Notes under the pieces: generated by a model | What the model was told of the DNA's origin: nothing | What the model saw: the letters and a program-made list of their open reading frames with translations, nothing else | Database searches by the model: none | Program-made: the position numbers and the translations under genes | In this document: piece after piece, positions 35,687-46,670 of the stretch | How positions within the stretch are numbered: position 1 is the first letter of the stretch | Layout of the letters: every line of letters starts with the position of its first letter | From: Hysterangium stoloniferum | Taxonomy: Eukaryota; Basidiomycota; Agaricomycetes; Hysterangiales; Hysterangiaceae | Assembly (NCBI GenBank): GCA_015178975.1 | Contig: WHVD01000061.1 | Coordinates: 1-64,000 of the forward strand | Direction: 5' to 3' | DNA length: 64,000 bases

Positions 35687-37472
35687 TTATGGTCTCAGAT
35701 AGCTTACTGATTGCCCTCCAACGCCATCCGTCAGATAGACCGCCGTGCCATCCTCACGAATAACGAAGCAATCTTCCAAACGAACACCCATCTATCATTA
35801 ATTGAATATCACATGCCATGTAGATCGCAGATCATGCATCTCACCTGCCCTTCAATGTATATTCCAGGTTCATTGGAGAATGTGTGCCCACTTCGTATGA
35901 TGTCCATGCTGCCTCCATGGAGGTAAGGTGCTTCATGTCCCTCAAGGCCGATCCCTGCGTTTTCGCGGAGCTTAGATATGTTTATTATAATGAAGGATCC
36001 ATACCATGACCAAGACGGTGTGTGAAGTAAGAACCATATCCATGTGAAGTAATATAGTCTCGGGCTGCTTTGTCAACCATAAAAGCAGTCACGTTTTCTC
36101 TGGCTGTTGCCAAAGCGGATGACTGAGCGGCTTGCACAGTTTTCCAAATATGACCGAGCTGAAGAGGTATGGAGGAATCCTGTGAGACGACGGTCAGACC
36201 AATGTGAACACGCATGAACGAGGTTTACCTTCAATGCAAAAGTCTGTATCAAGGAGAAGTATATTTAGCGGGAGACCATGTATGTGTAAAGACGAAGCTC
36301 ACACGGGAGACATCGCTCTGGTAACCATGAAAAGAAGCGCCGACATCGAAAAGAACGAATTCTGTTCGTGCAAGAGTGCGATCCATCGGGCCGCCGTGCG
36401 GGAAAGCGGCATTGGCTGTCGAATAGTAGGACTTGATAACAATAGAAAAGATACAATTGCAATTACATACGTCCAAAGAGAACCAGTGCACTTGGTGTAG
36501 ACAGCCCTGCTGCAGTAAGTGCTTCCTCTACCAGTGCGGACGTTTCGGACTGGCGAATACCAAAATACATCCTTTCTCGTACAGCTCGGATGGCTAATAG
36601 AGTAACCTGTCGTAGAATGATAAATGTCCCCCAGACGGATATATTATGGCCATTGCCATTACCTCATTGACACAGCGAAGAAGGGCGATTTCGGTGGGAG
36701 ACTTGCGCTCTCGCTGGGTTCTAATAGCCAACGGCGCTGATGTAACAACTCGGGTAGGGACTGCAGCTTCGATACCATCCTTGATAAATAGTCGGGAAGC
36801 TTCTGCGATATAAACCTTGTCGCCAGCAATGGTAGCTAAGAACGGGGCAACAACTTCATAAGGGTTCTCCTCTTCTGCCCATTCGATCCATTGAATACTC
36901 TCAGCGGGAAGAGGAAGTAACTTTGCGCGAGACGCTTCGAACTTCGGTGTTAGTATGGTGACCTTTGGTTGTACGCTATTATCGATAACGACTGGGGAGA
37001 CTATCAGTAAGAAAGGGCGTTCGCTTAAATGCCAGCTAGACTGGCTAATGTTTGCATAATATAGGGCATTCGGTCCAGGCTCTGCGATATAAGCAGACGC
37101 ATTCAGATGATAAAGAGTCTGTGCAAGAACGGCTTGTCGGTTGTGGAACTCAGCAACAGCGATAGGCGAAATGCTAGCGCAATGTGCTCTCAGTTTGGTG
37201 AAGTCTGTCCCGGGGGCCTCCTTAGTTGCATAACTATCAAAATTAAACGAGATATAGGTGATAGGTATGATTAAAAGGATGAGGGCGACTGCATAAAGAC
37301 CGTTCTGTTATAACCGTTAGTGTTAGCAATGTAGGTCAAGATAGAACATTCATAGACTACTTAAACATACCCTTTTAATACCGACTCCCTGAGAATTTAA
37401 TGGTAGATCTCGGTCAGAAAACTGTGTTTTCCTATCGGCAGGGTGGCAATCTTTCCAATCCTTAGTATGCAT
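35687..37472 (-). CDS. M24-family metallopeptidase (Xaa-Pro aminopeptidase/dipeptidase-like), membrane-anchored
   Basis: Start MHTKDWKDCHPADRKTQF at 37472. After the first intron a hydrophobic segment GLYAVALILLIIPITYISF predicts a signal anchor. Then a creatinase N-domain (LRAHCASISPIAVAEFHNRQ, LNASAYIAEPGPNALYYA) and the pita-bread domain. All five metal ligands are visible: FVLFDVGASFHGYQSDVSR (two Asp), HRLGHGIGLEGHE (His), SNEPGIYIEG (Glu) and VGVRLEDCFVI (Glu). It ends SVSYLRP at 35687. Introns are short. It cleaves X-Pro bonds in the family; the substrate is unknown. It starts 92 bp from the divergent syf1. Confidence 0.9.
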
Positions 37473-37564
37473 ACGGGAAGGTATAATGGCACGGCGTGAG
37501 CCATGTTGTCGGCTCCTGCATTCTGAAGTCGCGTTCACCAAGGTCTTGACTAGTGTAAATCAAA
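37473..37564. promoter_or_regulatory. 92-bp bidirectional promoter between M24 peptidase and syf1
   Basis: The two start codons face away from each other with only 92 bp between. Regulatory elements must be shared or lie inside the 5' exons. No clear TATA box. Confidence 0.5.
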
Positions 37565-40500
37565 ATGCCTTCGGTAGAACCAGCAGCTCCTTCTTTGGAG
37601 TCTTTAACCTCAATATTATCTCTCACGCTTCCTTTTCCAACACCAACGACGCATCCGGAACTGTTATCTACGAAGGACTTGCATAGAGAAGAAGATCTTT
37701 TGCATAATCCGCATTCCTTTAGACACTGGTGGACAGCTATTCACACTACAAAAGAAACTTTAAATGTATTGCAAAAGGCAGCTCCCCCCTCGAATCTTCC
37801 CCCAGCTATTGCGAATCTATTAGGTCCACTTGCTACGCCGGTTGCTCGCGCATCTTTGCAAAAGCTTACTTATCTTTACGAGGCAGCTTTAAATCATTTC
37901 CCAGGCTCTTTCAAACTCTGGAAGGCATATCTTGAGACCCGTTCTTGGTATATTCTAGGCAAAGCTGTCAAACCGAAACGGGCTGGTGGTCGCAAAAAGT
38001 TACAGGACATGACAGATGCCTTGGAAGATGAAAAGGCGGAAATGATGATTTGGGAAGGCGGGGTAGACGGTATCATAGGATGGGAGGAATGGAAAGCACT
38101 GGTTGCAACATTTGAACGAGCTCTTATGTTTCTGCCGAATGTAAGTGTCGTAGTTTCAGTTTTGGAAAATCAACTATATCTTATTTCAATGCAGATGCCC
38201 CGAATATGGCTGTTATATTGCAACTTATTCTTCCACCCGAAGTGCCCTCCTGTTCTCTCGTACACTCATGCTCGTCGAACATTTGACAGGGCTCTCCGGA
38301 CCCTTCCCCCTTCTCTCCATTCACGCATCTGGACTAGGTATCTCCTATGGGCTGAGACAAAGTCGGGGAACACTATTGTGTCTGTATATCGTCGTTATCT
38401 TGCGGTTGACACTAGCGTCACGGAGCACTACACTGCTCTCCTCTTGGCATCAACAAACCCTGACCCACGTCCCCTCGAAGCAGCCAAACTGTTGCTGAAA
38501 TTAGCTCGCCAAGCTGCTCGCGGGGAATATGTAAGTCCAGATAGCAAAAGTCCATATCAACTTCTAGGCGAATGGCTGGATGTTGTGGAGAAGTTTGCAG
38601 AGGAGGTGGGTCTTGACACTCAAGAGACTGATCGCATCCGTGCTGCCGAAGATCAGGACAAAGGATTATCTGCAGATCAAAGAGGCAGCCTTGTTCGATT
38701 CGCTGTGCCACCGGTACCGACTTTTAACAAGGAAGATGCTAGACCCTACGATGAAGATGAAGACCCTGCCAGTGCTACGAAACTCGATATAGAGAAATTA
38801 GTGCGTAAAGACGGGTTAGACGTTTACCCCGACCAGGCAGGACGTCTCTGGTCGGGCTTGGCGACGTACTGGATTAAAAGAGCCGAGTTTGACCGTGCTA
38901 AAAGGACATTCGAAGCAGGATTGGCGAGCGTTCTCACCATTCGTGATTTCACCCAGATATTCGATGCATACGCGGAGTTCTCGGAGACATTGATCAGTTC
39001 ACTTATGGAGTCTCTCGCGGAGCCCGATGATGACGACGAGGATGCCGTTGAGACTGAGAAAGAGTTGGACGCTTTGATGAAGTCGTTTGAGGATTTGATG
39101 GACCGTAGGCCGTTTTTGGTGAACGACGTCTTGTTGCGCAGGAACCCGAATGATGTACAAGAGTGGGAAAAGCGTGTGGCGCTGTGGGGCGAAGATGATG
39201 AAAAGGTTCGTTTCGCTACACTATAGCCTGGGCTATAATATTGAAAGTTCTCGACTCTAGATTGTTCAGACGTATATTGAGGCTCTGGAAACCATTAGTT
39301 CGAAGAAGGCCACCTCCAATTTCCATAGACTATTTATCAATTTTGCAAAATTCTATGAGGAGGGTGGGGCGACTGGGACCGCTGAGAAAGATTTGGATAG
39401 CGCCAGAAAGATATTGGAGAAGGCCACAAAGATTGCTTTCAAATCGGTGGAGGACCTTGCGGAGGTCTGGTGTGAGTGGTCGGAGCTGGAGCTTCGCAAC
39501 GAGTTAGTGCTATTTCTTGCCAATACGTATCTCCAGAGTTATTTATTTATTCATTTTCAGAAATTACGAGGAAGCCATCCGCGTTATGCAACGCGCCGCG
39601 GTGGTCCCGAAGAACCCCAAAATCAATTATCATGATCAGGTCCATTCTTACATACATATATATGCTGCATGTCTCCGTACTGATTACCGACCCTACAGTC
39701 ATTGCCTGTTCAAGCTCGGCTTTTTAAATCTCTCAAACTCTGGTCTTTTTACGTTGATCTCGAAGAATCCATTGGTAGTGTGGAGACAACAAAGAATGTA
39801 TACGATAAAATTCTCGAGCTCCGCATTGCAAACGCCCAGGTAGGCCCGGCGTTGAATCTACATCCAGTTCGATATTTAATGACAACAGATCATAATCAAC
39901 TATGCCCAATTTCTGGAAGAAAACGACTATTTTGAAGAGAGTTTCAAAGTGAGTGCCAAATCGCTCATCAGTCTTTTCCAATTCTAAGTAGGAAATAGGT
40001 TTATGAACGTGGTGTTGAGCTCTTCACTTTCCCCGTTGCTTTTGAAATATGGAATATTTATCTTTCTAAATTTGTAAAGCGTTATGTGAGTGATTCTGTG
40101 GTTTCTTATCGTCTCACATATTGATTACTTTACTGATTTACATAATAGGGTGGTTCTAAGCTGGAGCGTGCTCGTGATTTATTTGAGCAAGCATTAGAGA
40201 AATGCCCTCCAAAAGTGTCCAAGGCATTGTTCTTGATGTATGGCTCGCTTGAAGAGGAGTACGGTTTGGCGAAACGTGCCATGAGTATTTACGACCGGGC
40301 AACCCAATCGGTCGCTGATGAAGAGAAGTTTGAGGTAAGACTGATCTAATGGCTCAAAACATTCCTTATTAAAGTTTCATCCCTTTATGTTAGATGTTCA
40401 CCATATATATTGCGAAGGCCGCTGCGAGCTTCGGCCTACCTGCGACTCGTTCTATCTACGAGCGAGCCCTGGAGACTCTGCCTAACCGACAAACCGCCCA

Positions 40501-40954
40501 GATGTGTCTGCGATTTGCTGCGCTAGAACGCAAGATGGGAGAGATTGACCGTGCACGAGCTATTTACGCGCATGCATCACAATTCTGTGACCCGCGTGTG
40601 GATCCCAACTTCTGGACCGAGTGGAATAGCTTCGAGATTGAGACTGGGTCGGAGGATACTTTCCGGGAGATGTTACGTATCAAACGTAGCGTTCAGGCCC
40701 AGTTCAATACTGAAGCATCCTTTTTGGCTGCTCAAGCGTTGGCATCACGGCAGGGGGCAAGACCAGCCGAAATCTCTACCGCAGATCCCATGGCGGCTGC
40801 AGAAAGAGAGGTAGATACCTCAAGTAAAACTGCATTTGTGGCTGCTCGCCACACAGCCGTCAAGAACGCCGCGGGTGATGACGAGCCGCAAGTGAATACT
40901 GAGGCTGTTCAGAATACAGAGGAGATCCAGATATCCGACGACGAAGATATGTAG
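37565..40954 (+). CDS. syf1: Pre-mRNA-splicing factor Syf1 (HAT-repeat protein)
   Basis: Scaffold of the Prp19/NTC spliceosome complex. Start MPSVEPAAPSLESLTSILSL at 37565, stop 40954. HAT repeats appear throughout: NPHSFRHWWTAIHTTKET, RASLQKLTYLYEAALNHFPG, SFKLWKAYLETR, TFDRALRTLPPSLHSRIWTR, AGRLWSGLATYWIKRAEFDR, EDLAEVWCEWSELELRN, VYERGVELFTFPVAFEIWNI and CLRFAALERKMGEIDRARAI. The acidic C-terminus is EEIQISDDEDM. About eight introns; the first (38141-38194, 54 nt) is in frame and lacks a stop. Length about 890 aa is slightly above the family's usual 800-860. It is strongly conserved throughout. Confidence 0.95.
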
Positions 40955-40994
40955 GGAGCGATCCTCTCATGTTGTAGTTCTAAGTAATTGTCCC

Positions 40995-41839
40995 TTATTG
41001 GTTTGATTCCCACCTTTCTACTTCCACGCCACACAAATCCTCCCAGTCTGACCATTCTTGATTCACGCAAGATTGAGTGATCCATTTAGCAATAATATTT
41101 TGCGAGGCGTCAAATGAAGTGTCATGGGTACGCAGTGTCGCCACGAGCACTTTCAGTTCCTCGAGACACCTGTGATTGCCCGGTAGAAGTGTGGGGGCAG
41201 TAGTCACTAATGCAAGAAAATTGAAACATCAGAGAAAGAGCATGAAGACAACCATTGGTTTTACCGAATTTCTCAAGAGTCCACGTATTCCATAGGGGTT
41301 CTTCTTGCACCCACTTGCACCCTTTAGTCTTGCACGCTTCATAAAGCACGGCGTCCAAAGAATCAATTATAGTAACCATCCTATCGAACAGTCTTTGCTG
41401 TTTCCTACATTAGAGAGGGACGCCTTTTCGTCTGCCTTCGACTAACCAACTTCCCAAGCATTGATTCAAGATCCACAAGTCGTTTCTCCATCAGATTTAT
41501 CCTTGGTGCGACAGACCCCACTGGTGGGAGACATTGCGAGGGCAACACTGTCAACTGATTGCTACGATAATTTAGCGGGGCTGCAACAAGTCATAAAGAT
41601 ACATACTCAAGTTCTGTGCGGGTATCAATGAGACTTTGTACGGCTCTTAGTCCATCAATAAGCACGAGATCGTCCCAGTTCTGAGCAGTAGTGTGCAATT
41701 CGCGAAGTAATGTCCTTACTTTTCGGTGATGTGTAGTCTCAGACATACGAGAAGGAGAGGGAGGCGCAACATTATGGTGGGGTCGAACGGGTAGCTGAGA
41801 AGGGGAAGATGGTCCCTTGAATGAAGCCAACCGGCTCAT
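40995..41839 (-). CDS. Hypothetical protein, coiled-coil-like
   Basis: Four exons join in frame. The first is MSRLASFKGPSSPSQLPVRP to HTTAQNWDDLVLIDGLRAVQ. The second is SNQLTVLPSQCLPPVGSVAP with RINLMEKRLVDLESMLGK. The third is QQRLFDRMVTIIDSLDAVLY and EEPLWNTWTLEKF. The last has HRCLEELKVLVATLRTHDTS and ends EDLCGVEVERWESNQ at 40995. The helical segments suggest a small coiled-coil subunit. It overlaps none of its neighbours and lies tail-to-tail with syf1 (41 bp apart). Family not recognised. A LINE tail starts 95 bp upstream of its ATG. Confidence 0.6.
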
Positions 41840-41904
41840 TTCAACGTTCTAAAGCTTAGAGGTCTTGTCGCTTGAGTAGGTCACGCGTCGGTCACATGTT
41901 GGTT

Positions 41905-41924
41905 TGGACAAATTAGTTTGTCCA
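41905..41924. repeat. Small hairpin just outside the LINE
   Basis: TGGACAAA at 41905 and TTTGTCCA ending 41924, loop TTAG. It is 9 bp from the LINE junction; the role is unknown. Confidence 0.6.
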
Positions 41925-41933
41925 TTTTCTCTG

Positions 41934-42020
41934 AAAGAAGCCGTGCCCAAAGATTGCTTGAATGAGGCGAGTGTGCTGTGCACTCGCCTCATTCAAGCAA
42001 TCTTTGGGCACGGCTTCTTT
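41934..42020. repeat. Perfect 40-bp inverted repeat, 7-nt loop
   Basis: Arms 41934-41973 and 41981-42020 are exact reverse complements (starting AAAGAAGCCGTGCCCAAAGA), with loop TGCTGTG. The right arm belongs to the LINE coding region; the left is its inverted duplicate. Confidence 0.97.
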
Positions 42021-42596
42021 GGGGAATACTACAACCGCTTCCTCCCCAATCTGCCCACTGCATGCCCCTGTGGGTATGCACCCCTCCAAACGCGCGACCA
42101 CATCTTAACGAGTTGCCCCCTTTACGAAGACTGGCGTGGGCCCCTACGAAAGGTCTCACGCGGTCTTGACCTGGCCTTTCTGCTGGGTACAAAGTCTGGG
42201 CTCAGAGCAGTTGCAAAATTTATCTGCCAAACCTCTGCCTTTGCACCACGCCCTTACAAACCTCCTTAGAGCCACCTGGCTCCGTCGCGACGCCGACTCC
42301 CCCGCTCGCCCCACACCTCTCCCACAATCCCTCCACAACAGATCGTCCCTGAACGTCATGGCCGATGTACATATCCTTCTCTTGGTCTTCTTCTCCTTCT
42401 AGCTACATCTGACTCCGTACGCCGACTTTCACCGTCCCCATCCTGACTTGAGCCCTCTAAAATCCATCGTAGCCACGAAGCTCACTCGGAACTTCTTACC
42501 ACCGTAGCATAGTTTCTCTGGGGGCCTTTCCACCCCCTAGCCGCAGTTAGCCATTGTTGCTTGAAGCGGGATACAAATATAACAAAAAAAAAAAAA
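41934..42596 (+). mobile_element. LINE 3' end with inverted 5' snap-back
   Basis: Non-LTR retrotransposon tail. The frame reads CTRLIQAIFGHGFFGEYYNR, then CPCGYAPLQTRDHILTSCPL, the Cys/His ending of Tad/L1-type fungal LINE ORF2 after RNase H, and RKVSRGLDLAFLLGTKSGLR. A 3' UTR from 42400 shares TTGCTTGAAGCGGGATACAA with the other two tails and ends in poly(A) 42584-42596. The first 40 bp are an inverted copy of the next 40. CACGTG lies 9 bp after the poly(A). Confidence 0.88.
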
Positions 42597-42604
42597 GAAG
42601 GAGG

Positions 42605-42610
42605 CACGTG
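42605..42610. promoter_or_regulatory. CACGTG box beside LINE poly(A)
   Basis: GGCACGTGAC lies 9 bp after the poly(A). If the LINE is removed, the box would sit about 100 bp upstream of the ATG at 41839, comparable to the other two loci. Confidence 0.4.
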
Positions 42611-42649
42611 ACACTAGCAAACAATGCTACGCATTATTTATTTGTTCTC

Positions 42650-43497
42650 TCCTATTGTCCTTAGGCCATATATACTGCATTCCATAGTATATACCTCTCC
42701 ATCTCGTCCCGTCTCAATTCCGCACTCGATCGTCTTCAAAGACTTCGAGCAGGGTTCCTGCCTCCCACTGGGACTTTGGGCTCCGGTGCGTCCTCTTCCT
42801 TGACCTCCCTTTTCCCCGAAATCGAGGAAACGATGCTGCTGACAATCATTCGGCACTCCTTTCGGCCCAATCAACTTACGAAGTTGGATGTGCGCGTTCA
42901 TTCTAAACCACAAAAATCTACCTACGAATTTCGAGATGGTGTGCTGAACGATCGTCCACAAAGGATTTTCCTAATTTCGAATCGTTTTACTACCCTCTTT
43001 CCCGTTATTTCGGCATACTCCACGCCCATGTGCTTTCAGGCCCTCCATCCCCCGCCGTTACAAATTTTATCCTCAGCACTTCCAGTTATCTGTCACTGCT
43101 TTGCTCGTTGGAATTTGGAATATGATTGGACGGCTCTCCTGAACTATCACTTCGCATTTCATTCCAAACGCTTGGCCAAAATGGCTCGGGGCGATTTCTC
43201 CCATTGGGCGATCTCGACTCTTATCTCCAAGGGCAATATCTTGTCGGCCACCCCCGTGTCCGCCCTGCAAAATCTACAGCAACTCATACTGGAAGTGAGT
43301 CTTCCAAAAACACGCCTTGCCTAGACTTCAATTACCGGAAATGTTCACGAGAGAAGTGTTACCGCATCCACAAGTGCAGGCTGTGCGATAGCACCGAACA
43401 TGGGGCTATTTATTGTCCCACAAAGATAATACTGACTCCCGTTGCAATCTTTCACCCATCTCACCCCACACACTTCCTATTGTTTCATCCCCGCTGA
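42650..43497 (+). pseudogene. YR retrotransposon gag-like ORF
   Basis: Several overlapping frames give a basic segment (SLRISFQTLGQNGSG, FLPLGDLDSYLQGQYLVG) and then a Cys/His cluster CLDFNYRKCSREKCYRIHKC followed by RLCDSTEHGAIYCP, resembling the Gag zinc motif of fungal DIRS elements. Frameshifts occur near 43100. Start codon uncertain. Confidence 0.6.
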
Positions 43498-44530
43498 ATT
43501 TAGATGCCTGGGAGTTACATCTTCGGGACTACCCTGATCGTACCTTTGTCACGTCATTACTGCACATAATAAAACATGGGGCCGTCATTGGCTTCACTGG
43601 CAATGATCATGAGCAGCATTGTGAAAACTTAGCATCCGCATTTGAGCATCCGTATCTTCCACCATTATCAAGCTCCTATCACATTCACACGCTGTGGGCC
43701 CGTTCCCCTCCGCTGCCAGATTTTCACTGCTCTCCTCTAGGCCTCACTAACACGTAAACGAAGCTCCAAACGACGACTTATCAATCATTTATCTTGGCCA
43801 ACGTCATCATCTGTCAATGACGGGATTTCTGATTCAGAAGCCTCCATGATTTATGACCCCTTCATGGCTGCCCTCCAAGTGATTCGGACATTTGGCCCTG
43901 GCACCCTGCTAGCCAAACTCAACCTTAAGGAAGCTTTCCATCATATCCCCGTAGCTCCATCACAATGGCACCTCCTTGGTTTCCATTGGGCATCTAAATT
44001 CTATTACACAATAGTACTTGTTTTTGGGCTGCATTCCGCGCCTTATATCTCCAACCTCTTTGCCGAAGCATTACACTGGATCATTGTGTGCCATATTCCA
44101 GCTGCTCTTTGCTACTATTTGGATGATTTCTTGCCAATCTTTCCTCCAAGCACTTCACTGCACACTGCTCATGCTGCCATTGACTGGTACCAAGCCCTTG
44201 GACACCAGCTTGGCCTCTCCTTTCAACACGAAAAAACTATTTGGCCATGCACACAATTAGAATATCTTGGCCTGGAAATTGATACCATTGCTATGGAAGC
44301 TTGCTTACCAATCAATGAACTCATGTATCTCTGCAGCATCCTCAATGCAGCACTTGTCACCCACACCTTTACATTAAAGCAAATTCAAGAATTGGTTGGT
44401 TTTCTACATTTTTCTGTGCAAGTAATCCCCCATGTATGGGCATTTATCTGACATCTTATTGACTTCTCCATGATCTTCCCTTCCCCATTCTCTCACTGCC
44501 ACATGCCTGCTTATGCCTGTGTAGATATTT
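43498..44530 (+). pseudogene. YR retrotransposon reverse transcriptase
   Basis: Begins LDAWELHLRDYPDRTFVTSL and VIGFTGNDHEQHCENLASAF. HHLSWP-like sequence and SVNDGISDSEA follow (frames change near 43760). Then LLAKLNLKEAFHHIPVAPSQ and the FGLHSAPYISNLFAEALHWI block, and the catalytic box YYLDDFLPIF. After it come LGHQLGLSFQHEKT and LVGFLHFSVQVIPH. This is the RT of DIRS-type elements. The first Asp position reads N (KLNLKEAF), so even this part looks inactive. A TGA for Trp follows at 44452, then the solo LTR. Confidence 0.8.
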
Positions 44531-44968
44531 TGTCACAACTGTCACATGTCACAATATTGTCACAAACACTCAAAGGTAATTTTCGACAACTCTTTGACTT
44601 ATCGAATTCGACTTGACAAACCTGAACATTATTCGACACCATCAAATCTTTTTTGACATGTCTCATTTCCATGTCATATATGATTTCATGATTTCATAAT
44701 TAGTTCATAACATAGTCATAATGATATGACGAAAAGCATAAAAGGGCTACGAAAGGAGCGAGGCAAGTCAGTTGAAATATCTGTATATTAGTGATATTAG
44801 TAATCTATCTTGTTGTAACTTCTTTGACAAATACTTCTGTGAGTTCTCGCGACTGGTAATAGCCTCTTACTTCATCGACAGGGTGAATATATACTTCATT
44901 GAACGAGGCTTTCGAGTTCGATAGTAGAATATTATTTGACTTTATTGAAGAATAATCGATTCGTGACA
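44531..44968 (+). repeat. Solo LTR of the B/C family (438 bp)
   Basis: Starts TGTCACAACTG, ends TCGTGACA. Flanked by 5-bp duplications TATTT (44526-44530 and 44969-44973). It is inserted in the RNase H of the YR element, opposite to elements B and C. It left no internal coding sequence, so LTR-LTR recombination is inferred. Confidence 0.92.
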
Positions 44969-44973
44969 TATTT

Positions 44974-45221
44974 GGTGGTGGCATACTTTCTCTCATGCCT
45001 GAAATGGCATTACTATCATCCAGCCCTCCATCCCAACACTGTATGTATTTGGCATCTTTGGTAACCAGTGGTTTGCCTCTCAAATACCCTGCCACTTTTG
45101 AGATTGGGACATCCAATTTAAGGAGATATATGCTGTTCTGCAAGCTATTACCTGCTAGGGTACTCTTTGGTCTGGCCACCATATTATTTTTCACATTGAC
45201 AATTCTGCTATTGTCTCTTTA
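44974..45221 (+). pseudogene. YR retrotransposon RNase H, middle fragment
   Basis: The frame joining 44530 reads WWWHTFSHA, then YVFGIFGNQWFASQIPCHF, DWDIQFKEIYAVLQAI and HHIIFHIDNSAIVSLL. These are the RNase H acidic residues in the expected spacing, with three in-frame stops (two TGA, one TAG) at Trp-like positions. It ends at the target site of element C. Confidence 0.7.
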
Positions 45222-45226
45222 CTTAC

Positions 45227-45656
45227 TGTCATGAATCAATTATTCTTCAATAAAGTTGAATAATTCTCTACTGATTGAACTTGAAAGTCTTGTTCAATGA
45301 AGTATATATTTGCCCTGTCGATGAAGTAAGAGGCTATTACCAGTCATGAGAACTCACAGAAGTATTTGTTGAAGAAGTACGACAAGTTAGATTACTAGTA
45401 TCACTAATTTACAGATATTTCAACCGACTTCCCTTGCTTCTTTTGTGGCCCTTTTATGCTTTTCTTTGTATCATTATGACTATATTATGAACTAATAATG
45501 AAATCATTTGTGACGTCGAAATGAGACATGTTGAAAGAGATTCGATGGTGTCGAATAATGTTCGGGTTTATCAAGTTGAATTCGATGAGTCAAAGAGTTG
45601 TTGAATATTACCTTTGATTGTTTGTGACAATGTTGTGACTTGTGATGGTCATGACA
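45227..45656 (-). repeat. Element C 3' LTR (430 bp)
   Basis: TGTCATG at 45227 to CATGACA at 45656. In element sense a purine-rich stretch AAAGGGAGGA (plus-strand 45657-45672) abuts it, the likely polypurine tract. Confidence 0.9.
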
Positions 45657-45735
45657 GTATCCTCCCTTTGTGACCAAGCCCATGAGATCAGAGTTTAAAA
45701 AGTTTTTCGTCATCTATTTTCATCTTCATCAATCA

Positions 45736-46537
45736 ATGTCTGACATAGAAGGTGATGATTTCGAATCAGGATCTGAATTCTTGGGTTTCGAAGATAGAGA
45801 TATAGTAGTTGATGTGGTTGGTAAGTCTATTTCTGGGATTTCTTAAAATTAGTTAATTAGTTATTTTTTTTAGAAGAAATTCCCAAAAAATGGTTGGTGG
45901 ATTGTCAAGAGCCGTTCAAAAAGGCAAATCACAAAGGAATCAAGATGCAATGGGAATTTGAAGCAAAATCGGAAAATTTGTAAATTTTCGATTTATCGAA
46001 TCTTTTTTTTCAATTTTGATAATTTGTTTTTCAGTTGCATGATGTGTTTTAATACAAATTTTGTGTGCAAGAAAACAAATGTGTCATCAAATTGTGATTG
46101 TTGCAATCGAATGCATCGGGCCTGCTATTGGACTATAAATAGGCCAGCTGGAAAACCGCGTCAGAGTCGAAATAAGAGTTGAAAGGTAATTGAAGAATTG
46201 GACGATGAGGTTGAAAATGGTAGTCCTGGAATTCATAAACTTGGGCAAAGGAAAAATATCCATTGCAATGTCATGTCGAGATTGTCAAACTTTTCAAGAT
46301 GGTTGAGAAGGTCGGAAAATTGATTGGATAACCACTTGGAAAAGGAAATGAAATCACTGCAGGAAAAAATTGTTGGAAATGGAGAAAATGATTGAGGATT
46401 TAATCGGTGAGGTCAAAGTGTTCAAAGATGATTTTTCAGTTTTGTCGAAGAAATTGGTCAAAAGTGGGGATTTTAGTGAAGAAACTGATATTAGTGTTGA
46501 TTTAGGGGGGCATGGTTTGATAAAATGGCAGAATTGA
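45736..46537 (+). pseudogene. Antisense ORF of element C: Cys-cluster protein with coiled-coil tail
   Basis: On the strand opposite to gag-pol, 80 bp from the LTR, ATG 45736 starts MSDIEGDDFESGSEFLGFED. A GTAAGT..TTTTTTTTAG intron (about 45822-45874) joins EEIPKKWLVDCQEPFKKANH and KMQWEFEAKSENF. A second intron (GTAAAT..TTTTTCAG, about 45979-46034) joins CMMCFNTNFVCKKT followed by NCDCCNRMHRACYWT: C-x2-C-x6-C and C-x2-C-x6-C pairs as in zinc-binding motifs. A basic segment then meets TGA near 46178 (CGA in the parent is plausible). A charged, heptad-rich stretch (KLLEMEKMIEDLIGEVKVFK) runs to 46537. Function unknown. It may be a captured gene; intron calls are from consensus only. Confidence 0.5.
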
Positions 46538-46670
46538 GAGAGAAAGGAATTGAGGACTTATAGATACTTGAAATTTTGATTTAATTGATGTTTTTGGCAT
46601 TTTGATTATGTTTTTCGATTTTGTTGAATAAATGTTGAAATAAGTGTTGAAAGATAGTTGAGTGAAATTT

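Noticed and set aside
41934-42020. Palindrome considered as a terminator, attachment site or replication origin
   Set aside because: The right arm is LINE coding sequence continuing into the tail, and the left arm is its duplicate, so a snap-back LINE junction explains it.
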